Positions 1-6,684 of a stretch of 64,000 nt of DNA are shown here, piece by piece; positions within the stretch are counted from its first letter, which is position 1, and every line of letters starts with the position of its first letter. The translations under genes were made by a program, and so were the position numbers. The notes below the pieces were generated by a model that did not search any database, had not been told where the DNA came from, and worked only from the letters and a program-made list of their open reading frames with translations. The stretch covers positions 248,001-312,000 of the forward strand of contig NZ_SJOF01000003.1 in assembly GCF_004331255.1 (NCBI RefSeq), written 5' to 3'. This DNA comes from Acinetobacter sp. ANC 4173 (GTDB taxonomy: Bacteria > Pseudomonadota > Gammaproteobacteria > Pseudomonadales > Moraxellaceae).

Positions 1-631
1 CATTGATGATGTGTTGAATCACCGATTCTGAACGTGTGACTTTAAAAATTCTTGTTTCATGTCCACAAATTAAGACACAGATATGTGCTGCCTTTTTGCC
101 TGTGACTGCCAGTTGGTGTTGCACCTGACACAACACGTATAACGGCACACCATCTCGCCACAACTTGGCCCCATATTCTCCAGCAGTTTTACACTCCAGT
201 ATTTGTACATCAGCATCCCCAACCACCGAATAATCCAAGTTGGCCAACATAAAATGCTTGTCTGGATCAGGATGTTGTAATACGGCATTGACTCGACGCA
301 CTTTATAGTTGGTATACATGCTGTAGTATTCAGCAACCAAAGGTTCCAGTTGCTTGCCCCAGTACAAGGGTGCATGGCCTTCACTTTCATCTTCAATGTT
401 TTGTTGAATCCGTCCTGTCTTGATCATCCATAGTTCAAGCATCGATATATAAGGATTGAGGCCACAAGCTGCGGCACAGTCACTACTACCAATACCTTGA
501 CGACGAACTTCCAGCCATTCCGCCTGACTTAGGTTTTTGGTCTCTACAAAGCGTTTTGGATGGCTGAGTTTAGGGCGATGCGCATGGATATTTGCTCGAG
601 TAGGATGATGTTGAATTAAAGCTGAGTTCAT
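1..631 (-). CDS. YqaJ-type viral recombinase/exonuclease, partial
   Basis: This gene reads leftward and runs off the left edge, so only about 210 N-terminal residues are visible and no stop is seen. It matches the YqaJ / lambda-exonuclease-like nuclease family. The visible residues follow the family pattern: an IGSSD block near residues 47-51, the GKQLEP glutamate at E96, an aspartate in LDYS at D133, the E-C-K catalytic pair at E146/K148, and a CQVQHQL block near 168-174. Family members resect double-stranded DNA for single-strand annealing in phages, plasmids and integrative elements. It starts at the ATG ending at 631, just after the terminator of the DUF932 gene. Such nucleases often sit beside DUF932 genes on mobile elements. 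The family call is firm; the element type is inferred. Confidence 0.85.
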   Translation of the reverse strand, partial: MNSALIQHHPTRANIHAHRPKLSHPKRFVETKNLSQAEWLEVRRQGIGSSDCAAACGLNPYISMLELWMIKTGRIQQNIEDESEGHAPLYWGKQLEPLVAEYYSMYTNYKVRRVNAVLQHPDPDKHFMLANLDYSVVGDADVQILECKTAGEYGAKLWRDGVPLYVLCQVQHQLAVTGKKAAHICVLICGHETRIFKVTRSESVIQHIIN

Positions 632-671
632 AAAGCTGTCCTCTGATTATTAAATTTTAGGCATAAAAAAA

Positions 672-691
672 GCCACATCTGGAGATGTGGC
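672..691 (-). terminator. Rho-independent terminator after the DUF932 gene
   Basis: A perfect nine-base stem (gccacatct / agatgtggc) with a two-base loop is followed on the minus strand by seven T. It lies downstream of the leftward DUF932 gene and before the YqaJ gene, so the two are probably separate transcripts. Confidence 0.8.
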
Positions 692-774
692 AAAGAGGTA
701 TTTGGATTCAAAGAGATTTACAGGATCATGTTGATCTGATGTGATTATCTTAAATTCTGAATCTGAATCTAAAC

Positions 775-1821
775 TTAAACAATCAAGCGTAATGCTTGTT
801 CCAGTCCACGTTGTTTTAAACCTGCTCCAGCACCGAACCATGCTGAATCTAAGCGATGATCCTGACTCATCGCTCGACGTTCATGATCACAAAATTCCGT
901 AATGGAACACAGTAAGCCATAAGCCGTGTCTTTGGCTGAACTGAGTTCTGCCCCACGACCATGGCCATTAAACATGGTCATGACTTTAGACATGGCACGT
1001 CCATTCGGTTCAGACTTATTGTCAGCTTTATTGGATTGGCTTCCTTGCGCTGGCACATTGCGATAAAACTGAATAATACTGTCATCTTGCTCGGTTGGAC
1101 TGAGGCTGGTGTTATTAAACACCGCATCAAAATAAGCTGCAGCTTCAGTCTGTGTAACTTTACGTTGACTGAGCTGTTTCATTTCATACATGTGTTCGTT
1201 CCATGCCCGCACTGAAATCCCCAATTGCTGTTTGATCTTCTGCGCATCAAACTTAGTACTGTGTGGCACTTTAACTACGCCTGCACTTGCATTCTGACCT
1301 TTTAAGGCAATGGCTAAAGTGTTGTTACACACCACGCGAATCGAGGTAAATTGCGCCGTGGTCGCTAAGGTGCCATCACATCCAGTGGCTAAGAGAATAT
1401 AGCCATTGCTGACATCTTTACCCTTTAAAGCAGAAGTTTGCCCAGTTTTGGCTAAAGCCCAGAATTTCTTGCCACCTTTCAGTACTCCTGCGGTTTCCAG
1501 TTCAAAGCCAGATTGTTCAGTCAAGTCTCGATAGAATTCTAGAATCTCTCGGGGTTGGACTTCCTGATAACGCTGACTGACTACCGATAAAGGTGCATGT
1601 GTGTCGGAACGGTATAAAACCCGCTGTTCATCATGCGGTAGGATCAAGCTTTGTCCTTTGTGATTTTCAGCCATGTAACTCACATTCGAGCTTTCAATCT
1701 GCCAGTCCATGCCCGCCTGCTTGGCCCAGACCTCAATCGGTTGATTGGGTGTCAGTTGATTACCCAAACCATGCCAAGGGGTTTGACCGACATAAGCCAT
1801 GTTTTCGATTTGATGTGCCAT
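775..1821 (-). CDS. DUF932 phage/plasmid-like protein
   Basis: This 348-residue protein matches the DUF932 / phage-plasmid-like family (TIGR03299 type). The MAHQIENMAYVG start, the TPWHGLG segment near residues 14-20, the ATGCDGT block around 145-151 and the VVCNNTLA block around 163-170 are characteristic. Its biochemical role is not established. Family members are common on plasmids, phages and integrative elements, often near recombination genes, which fits the YqaJ nuclease next door. The start is supported by an AGGAA ribosome site about eight bases upstream. There are no membrane segments or signal peptide. The family call is strong; the function is unknown. Confidence 0.88.
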   Translation of the reverse strand: MAHQIENMAYVGQTPWHGLGNQLTPNQPIEVWAKQAGMDWQIESSNVSYMAENHKGQSLILPHDEQRVLYRSDTHAPLSVVSQRYQEVQPREILEFYRDLTEQSGFELETAGVLKGGKKFWALAKTGQTSALKGKDVSNGYILLATGCDGTLATTAQFTSIRVVCNNTLAIALKGQNASAGVVKVPHSTKFDAQKIKQQLGISVRAWNEHMYEMKQLSQRKVTQTEAAAYFDAVFNNTSLSPTEQDDSIIQFYRNVPAQGSQSNKADNKSEPNGRAMSKVMTMFNGHGRGAELSSAKDTAYGLLCSITEFCDHERRAMSQDHRLDSAWFGAGAGLKQRGLEQALRLIV

Positions 1822-1846
1822 TGTGAATATTCCTAAAATAAAAGTG

Positions 1847-1915
1847 AAAGATGTAAAGATTTAAAGATGCAGAAATGTGCTGTAAGGGTTTAAACAATCC
1901 ATCTATTTAAAGATG
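1847..1915. repeat. Short aaagatg direct repeats upstream of the DUF932 gene
   Basis: The seven-base word aaagatg occurs at 1847-1853, 1863-1869 and 1909-1915. The last two copies share the longer word atttaaagatg (1859-1869 and 1905-1915). They lie in the 119-base gap between the zinc-ribbon gene and the DUF932 start. They could be a binding site for an element-encoded regulator or chance in AT-rich DNA. Confidence 0.35.
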
Positions 1916-1940
1916 TAACTGTGTAAAGTCTGAGATGCGA

Positions 1941-2240
1941 TTACGGCATCCATGCAAACTGTTGTTGGCAATCCAAGCAGACATACTGCTCGGCATTGCT
2001 GTAGTACTTCTCAAAGCAGTATTGGCTGACGACGACTAGGACGCCACCGATGACCACCCCGACCGTGGCGCCAATAAAAGGTGAAACGCCTGCTTTTTTT
2101 GCGACCTGCATACCAAACATCGCCATCTGTGTAGGTGAAATACAGCGTTGTAACTGTTCAAAATAGTTAAAGTTGGCGTTGCCTGAATCGGTCTGTCTGA
2201 CATGGGTAGACTGACAGTAGGGGCATTGAATAAAGGACAT
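1941..2240 (-). CDS. Small zinc-ribbon protein with a membrane segment
   Basis: This is a 99-residue protein of no recognised family. It opens with CPYC and carries a second cysteine pair, CLDC, near residues 88-91, so the two ends could fold together as one zinc ribbon. Between them lies a glycine/valine-rich hydrophobic stretch around residues 54-73 that could cross the membrane once. A clear AAGGA ribosome site precedes the ATG. It is leftward like all genes from 1 to 6222. Function unknown; an envelope-linked or regulatory role for the element is only a guess. Confidence 0.65.
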   Translation of the reverse strand: MSFIQCPYCQSTHVRQTDSGNANFNYFEQLQRCISPTQMAMFGMQVAKKAGVSPFIGATVGVVIGGVLVVVSQYCFEKYYSNAEQYVCLDCQQQFAWMP

Positions 2241-2294
2241 TGATATTCCTTGTGAAATGAATTCAGTGCGAAGCGCTGAATTAAGGGCATAAAA

Positions 2295-2321
2295 AAACCG
2301 TGCCCATTGAGGACACGGTTT
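2295..2321 (-). terminator. Rho-independent terminator after the lipoprotein gene
   Basis: An eight-base stem (aaaccgtg / cacggttt) is followed by a run of seven T on the minus strand. It sits 3' of the leftward lipoprotein gene ending at 2360, closing the exported-protein cluster. Confidence 0.75.
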
Positions 2322-2359
2322 GATTGAGTTTTTGCTTTGTCGTGGAGAGTTGAAGGCTG

Positions 2360-2740
2360 CTATTGAAAGCTATAGCTTGCAGTGCCTTTTTCCGTCTCCA
2401 CATCAACACGCACTACGTTGTCATAGCCACAGCCGGTTAATTTCAGTCTTAAACGCAGACCCATTTTAAAATGCTGGGGATATTCCAACGATCTGCGATA
2501 GCCTTCATAACTGCATTCACCGTTGTTGATCAGCACATTGGTGACATCAATCGGATCTGCACTGTTAGAACGGATCGTCAATACCGTAGCGGATTGATTT
2601 TGGGCATACCAGTTACTGGTATCTTTGACATCCAGTTCTACCGTAAATGTATTTGGATCAAGGCCAGAACTACAGCCACTCAGCAACATTCCTGTCGTTG
2701 CAGTCACTGCCAACAGAAAGAGTTTAAAAAATTGCTTCAT
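2360..2740 (-). CDS. Small lipoprotein of unknown function
   Basis: The chosen start (MKQFFKLF) gives a 126-residue protein. A GAGG ribosome site sits about eight bases before this ATG and overlaps an earlier ATG in the same frame. Residues 1-22 form a signal peptide ending in a lipobox, LSGC, so the protein should be lipidated at the cysteine and anchored in the membrane. The mature part is rich in polar residues and has two further cysteines (GECSYEG and LTGCGYD) that could pair. The start region overlaps the stop of the upstream gene, so the two are probably translationally coupled. No family is recognised. Confidence 0.7.
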   Translation of the reverse strand: MKQFFKLFLLAVTATTGMLLSGCSSGLDPNTFTVELDVKDTSNWYAQNQSATVLTIRSNSADPIDVTNVLINNGECSYEGYRRSLEYPQHFKMGLRLRLKLTGCGYDNVVRVDVETEKGTASYSFQ

Positions 2741-2751
2741 AAAATTCATCC

Positions 2752-3330
2752 TCAGCAGTAGTTATAGCTCACGCCATAATCGCCCGTATTTAAATCAATG
2801 CTGACCAGATGAATTTCACAGTCTGTGCCATTATCAAATTCATAAACGTAGTAACGATTACCCGCCTGCTCCGATTCCAGTGCTCCGTGTTCCTGTAAGC
2901 TGAAGTCTTTCACTGATTTGCCTGTATCTTTTGCGGCTTTGGCAAAGACATAGCGTTGATACTTGTCTATGTTGTCCTGCTCAAACTGAGGCAGTTCGTC
3001 ATAAGGCAGCATCGACAGCAAGGTATCGACAGACTTTAGGTTTTTATCAAATTCAAAACTCAGCAGCTCAGGTTCATGGTCTGCTGGACTCAGACTCTTG
3101 CTTCCCGTGGTCAATTCTTTGACATCAATCCCATCCACTTCCGCTGCGGGAATCTCGGTTGATGCGGCAGAAGCGGCGGATTCTAAAGGCTGTGCAGAGC
3201 TGGCCTCAGAAGTACTGGCTTGAACCGTTTTTTCAGTTACATGTTTGGGGCTGAAGAAATAGAAGCCTGCAATGCTGATCAGGGTCAGGGCTAAGATTGC
3301 CGCCAAGCCCAATATGGTTTTTTGGTTCAT
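2752..3330 (-). CDS. Membrane-anchored protein of unknown function
   Basis: This 192-residue protein has one N-terminal hydrophobic segment at about residues 7-27, which is either a signal anchor or an uncleaved signal peptide. A low-complexity Ala/Ser/Glu linker (about 35-65) follows, then a periplasmic domain. The domain contains two cysteines, in the TDCEIH segment and as the last residue, suggesting a disulphide. A GGGAG ribosome site precedes the ATG. It lies between two other exported-protein genes with gaps under 20 bases or overlaps, so the three probably form one operon. No family is recognised. Confidence 0.65.
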   Translation of the reverse strand: MNQKTILGLAAILALTLISIAGFYFFSPKHVTEKTVQASTSEASSAQPLESAASAASTEIPAAEVDGIDVKELTTGSKSLSPADHEPELLSFEFDKNLKSVDTLLSMLPYDELPQFEQDNIDKYQRYVFAKAAKDTGKSVKDFSLQEHGALESEQAGNRYYVYEFDNGTDCEIHLVSIDLNTGDYGVSYNYC

Positions 3331-3348
3331 CTCAAATGCTCCCCGTCT

Positions 3349-3615
3349 TTAGTTGGGTACAGTAACTTGACCATTCTGCGCATTAAAGTGAACGAAGCGC
3401 GGACAACCACCCTGAAAGTTCACCGTGAAATTACGCCAACCACGATTGCCCGGATTGGTTTTATACATGCACTGATACACTCCACCACCCAAATTGCGGG
3501 CCTTAACAAAATAGGCTTCGCTGGCTTGCGCAAACCAGCCTGCTTGTGCGAATGATGCGCCTGCAAGTAGTGATGAAATAAGGGCAGTTTTTAGGAAGGT
3601 TTTAAACATAATCAT
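3349..3615 (-). CDS. Small secreted protein of unknown function
   Basis: This 88-residue protein has a classical signal peptide (charged start, hydrophobic core, likely cleavage after FAQA near residue 25). The mature part is about 63 residues with two cysteines (YQCMY and GGCPRF) that could form one disulphide, and is rich in aromatic and Gly residues. Translation may begin at either of two nearby ATG codons (3615 or 3609). It is the first gene of the apparent three-gene exported cluster. Function unknown. Confidence 0.6.
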   Translation of the reverse strand: MIMFKTFLKTALISSLLAGASFAQAGWFAQASEAYFVKARNLGGGVYQCMYKTNPGNRGWRNFTVNFQGGCPRFVHFNAQNGQVTVPN

Positions 3616-4206
3616 TTTCTCTTTTTATAGGCATCACCTGTCTTGATTAGACGCAGTGCTCCCCATGCATGAATGTTGGAATGAATATCTATGTTTTTTT
3701 GAAGTGTTATAGACGATAAAGCACACAGATCTATGACCCTCAAAACAGCATGAGAGATTCATCTTCATATCGGTAATATGTACTTGAAAAAGTTTTATTC
3801 TTAGAAAGTCATCGACACAGCTATGCATTGACTGCACAGCATCAGGTCTAATCACCCAACGGTACAAACATGAAAAAAGAGAAATATAAAAGACGGTCTT
3901 GATGTAAGCGCATGGCGTACTCCTTTGTTTTAAAAGAATCCTGCCAAATCACTGTCAATTGATGGTGGCAGAACGAAGGAGGGTTGACAGACTGGTAACA
4001 AAGAAACCAGCACGCGCAAGCGCGTCCCCCCTCCGCCCTACCGCAAAGAAAGGGGGACGAACGGGTCCACAACATGCAAAATGAGATTTCGCATATTGTC
4101 TTTGTTAATGGGTCTGTCAAAACCCGCTGACGATGTAGGTCAGCAGGCTAAGGATAATCTGCACGTTATAGAGCGTCAAGCAAGTACAGGAATGTAATAT
4201 GAATTT
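3616..4206. other. Non-coding interval with structured DNA
   Basis: This 591-base gap separates the exported-protein cluster from the Rep-like genes. Open frames on the minus strand (3634-3867 and 3848-4120) lack convincing ribosome sites and family resemblance, and I do not consider them genes. Most of it is AT-rich, but 3960-4060 is unusually G+C-rich and contains two adjacent hairpins listed separately. A replication or transfer origin is one possibility, given the Rep genes next door. Confidence 0.5.
4012..4059. repeat. Adjacent hairpins in a GC-rich block
   Basis: A perfect six-base stem with a two-base loop (acgcgc aa gcgcgt, 4012-4025) overlaps a second stem, cgtcccccct (4023-4032) with agggggacg (4051-4059), which has one bulged C and an 18-base loop. 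Neither is followed by a clear T run, so this is not an ordinary terminator. It lies in non-coding DNA about 150 bases past the end of the Rep-like genes. A single-strand or double-strand origin or a packaging signal is conceivable but unproven. Confidence 0.5.
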
Positions 4207-5178
4207 TTAACGTCTTACAGGTGCACCACGAAACCATCTAAATCCTTGAGGATAAATACAGATTCTATTGGCTAAACCTTCGATACTGGTTTCTCGATCA
4301 GGCATCTCGTCTAGGGCACTTAAAGGATCTAAAGCTTGATCCTGAGCACTCCTCTGGATAATCAGTTGATACTCATCTTCATGTTGATACTGCTGAAAAT
4401 CTAACAGTGGACAAAACGAAATCCCCCTATTTTGAGTTACTCTTTTCCAGCAAATATCTATTTCTCGACTATACGCTGAAGGTTCAGCACACAATAAGGG
4501 ATCAAGGGTCAGAAAGAATTTCACAACATAGCGTTGATCAACCCGAACAATCTGATAAAACGTAAATACGACTTGGGCGTTATACCAAGAGAGTTGTTTG
4601 AGCTGCTTTTGAAAGTGATATAGCAACTTACTCCACGCAGAGATATCAACCCATTGATTGTGCAATCCTTCTAGACTCAGTTCAAATTTCAAATCAACGG
4701 CATTGGGATATATTTCACTCACCGTACAATAAGATTCACGAATTTTGTCGATCTGCTTCACGTAATGCTGATTATGCTGCTGAAGTTGTTCTAAAAAGCT
4801 TGCACTTTTAAATAGCTTATTCAGTCGCTTCAAAATTTTATCAATATGTACCGACGCTTGCTCATTATAAAGAGAAGCTGTAGTAGTATCCTCCATTGTA
4901 AAATAGGGAACACCTGCTTCCAGTAATACACTGCTATAAGCGCGATAAAAAGCATCCACCCAAAATGAAAACTTGTGCTGCCCTCCACAAGCCACCATCA
5001 GGATACGCCAATCATCAAAGTAGCTCATCAGTGCTTGTTTTAACTCCTGATTTAAAGCATTTTGATAATCGTTGAACTCCATACCTTCTGGAACCCGCTC
5101 AAACTTGAGTCGTTTGTAATGCTCAATCATGTTTTGTTCTAAGCGTACAGCTACAAACTCTAATGCTAAATTACTCAT
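4207..5178 (-). CDS. Degenerate paralogue of the inovirus Gp2/YagK-like Rep
   Basis: From the ATG at 5178 this is a 323-residue protein. I prefer this start because an AGGA ribosome site lies six bases before it; a longer frame begins at 5220, immediately after the stop of the upstream Rep gene. By eye the C-terminal half lines up with the upstream Rep: a VVKFFLTL strand falls where the HUH strand (HVHLAFVI) is, and a KRVTQNRGISF segment falls where QEITLGKGYGW is. The two histidines of the HUH motif are absent and no matching tyrosine is obvious, so nuclease activity is unlikely. It may be a regulator or partner of the active Rep. The paralogy is my alignment by eye and is not tested. Confidence 0.5.
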   Translation of the reverse strand: MSNLALEFVAVRLEQNMIEHYKRLKFERVPEGMEFNDYQNALNQELKQALMSYFDDWRILMVACGGQHKFSFWVDAFYRAYSSVLLEAGVPYFTMEDTTTASLYNEQASVHIDKILKRLNKLFKSASFLEQLQQHNQHYVKQIDKIRESYCTVSEIYPNAVDLKFELSLEGLHNQWVDISAWSKLLYHFQKQLKQLSWYNAQVVFTFYQIVRVDQRYVVKFFLTLDPLLCAEPSAYSREIDICWKRVTQNRGISFCPLLDFQQYQHEDEYQLIIQRSAQDQALDPLSALDEMPDRETSIEGLANRICIYPQGFRWFRGAPVRR

Positions 5179-5220
5179 GTGTTGTCCTATGAATGAATTG
5201 ATTTCATAGAACTGGCACAT

Positions 5221-6222
5221 TCATAATTTTTTAAACCAAACCTCCTCTTCCAGCTTTGCTAAAGCAGTCTGCGCATCCCATTCTTTGATTCTTCTATTTT
5301 CTTCTGTATCAGGTATAGGGCGACCATGATGCTGATAATCCCCTTTATAAAAGGTTCTACGTCCTCGTGGTTTAACCAATAACGTCTGCCTGTATTTTTC
5401 AGGATCACTGAGATATGCAATGGTTTTTAAAGCATTATTGCCTTGATCAGGCTCTGTACGACGAATCACCCCAATCCCCAAAGTACCTTGATCGTAATAA
5501 TTCTTTTTGTTTTCTGTCGTATTGTTATTCCATCCATAGCCTTTCCCAAGCGTGATCTCCTGCCATTTTTCAATCACCCATTTAGCAATATTATAATCGT
5601 TGCGATATTTGGACTCATTAATAACGAATGCTAGATGCACATGAAAGCCTTTGGTTATTCCATGCTCCAGCGCAATCGCATAAGTCAAAAGTGCGTCAAA
5701 ATATCCATTTTTATCCGTAATCAAATCACGTAGTTTTCCGACATGCTGGTAGAAGTCATGTATGGTAATTTCGATCAGACAATCTCTGGAATAGTATAAA
5801 TCTACCCTGATCATCAATACTTCATGATAGGCTTTAATTGCACCTTCGAACTCCTCAAGTAACGCCACTCGATTCAATTCTTTCCGTCTTGTAAAGCTTT
5901 TGATCTCCTCTCGTATTAGCCCTCGATGCGCATGCAGGATTCGTCTTAATGCCTTAATTTCGCCTATAGACAACCCTGATAGATATTCAGCAAAGCTAAG
6001 CATGCCACGCTGGCTATTGATGTATTCAGTGACTGCAATAAACGCCCTAATCGATGCTGCGAACTCAATACCTTCCTGTTTAAACACCTGAAATGCACAC
6101 CATAAGCGTTCTAGGTTGAAAATGAACGCTTCATTCGGCATATCAAAATTAAGACATACATCCACAAAGGTATGAATGGCATACATCACCCCTGCCTGAT
6201 GATCTAAATCGGATTGCAACAC
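5221..6222 (-). CDS. Inovirus Gp2 / YagK-YfjJ-like HUH replication protein
   Basis: This 333-residue protein resembles the inovirus Gp2 / YagK_YfjJ_C family, a group of rolling-circle-type replication initiators found in filamentous phages and integrated elements. The visible core is an HUH strand with H194 and H196 (FHVHLAF), a helix with KWVIEKWQ, the GKGYGWNNN block near residues 226-234, and a candidate catalytic tyrosine at Y270 in IAYLSDPEKY (Y277 is a second choice). It starts at a GTG at 6222, with AAGGAAG about six bases upstream. A long palindrome abuts that ribosome site. It is followed directly by a paralogue without the HUH motif. The family is likely; DNA nicking in this strain is inferred. 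Confidence 0.75.
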   Translation of the reverse strand: MLQSDLDHQAGVMYAIHTFVDVCLNFDMPNEAFIFNLERLWCAFQVFKQEGIEFAASIRAFIAVTEYINSQRGMLSFAEYLSGLSIGEIKALRRILHAHRGLIREEIKSFTRRKELNRVALLEEFEGAIKAYHEVLMIRVDLYYSRDCLIEITIHDFYQHVGKLRDLITDKNGYFDALLTYAIALEHGITKGFHVHLAFVINESKYRNDYNIAKWVIEKWQEITLGKGYGWNNNTTENKKNYYDQGTLGIGVIRRTEPDQGNNALKTIAYLSDPEKYRQTLLVKPRGRRTFYKGDYQHHGRPIPDTEENRRIKEWDAQTALAKLEEEVWFKKL

Positions 6223-6232
6223 GTTGAACTTC

Positions 6233-6260
6233 CTTAACTATGATTAACGTCATAGTTAAG
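6233..6260. promoter_or_regulatory. Perfect 11-bp-arm palindrome at the Rep gene start
   Basis: The arms cttaactatga (6233-6243) and tcatagttaag (6250-6260) are exact reverse complements with a six-base spacer, ttaacg. The left arm touches the Rep ribosome site, about 11 bases before the GTG. It could be an autoregulatory operator, an mRNA hairpin controlling Rep translation, or a nick-site hairpin for the HUH protein. There is no T run on either side, so a terminator is unlikely. Confidence 0.7.
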
Positions 6261-6684
6261 CAATCGACTTATTTTTTTAAATGAAGTCCTTATCTAGAGT
6301 AAGGACCAGTCATCCACTATCCGCATATATCGAATAGTGCTCTCATCCTGCATGGACTATTGATCCATAGCATCATCCATATTGGGGTATCTACTCAGAT
6401 CTGAATGACATGTCTAACTATTCTTGTTATCCGTATGAGTAATTGTAATCGTATTGATATATCTAGTATTTATAGTTCTATACGCTATAGTCATTAATCT
6501 ATTATTAGTATTAATCTCTATATTAATAGTATATAAAACCGTCTTAGCGCAAAAGCAATAATGATAGCCCAGCCGATTAACACGATTTCCAAACCTTCGG
6601 GTAAGCTAGGCCTTTTATATATTTTGGCGTTACGATAGTTAGGTCAGAAAAATGATTTTTCAATCATAAACCTAGCGCAAAAAA
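6261..6684. other. Intergenic region upstream of the Rep genes
   Basis: No gene is seen. The interval contains an imperfect inverted repeat at 6315-6339 (cactatccg / cgaatagtg, one mismatch, seven-base spacer), a cluster of attaat words at 6490-6535, and two copies of tagcgcaaaa at 6545-6554 and 6673-6682. The leftward Rep promoter should lie here. The repeated words make it the best candidate for an origin or control region of the element. Confidence 0.5.

Noticed and set aside
3634..4120. Two overlapping minus-strand open frames (3634-3867, 3848-4120) in the gene-free gap
   Set aside because: They have no ribosome sites and no recognisable protein character, and their sequence covers the hairpin block.
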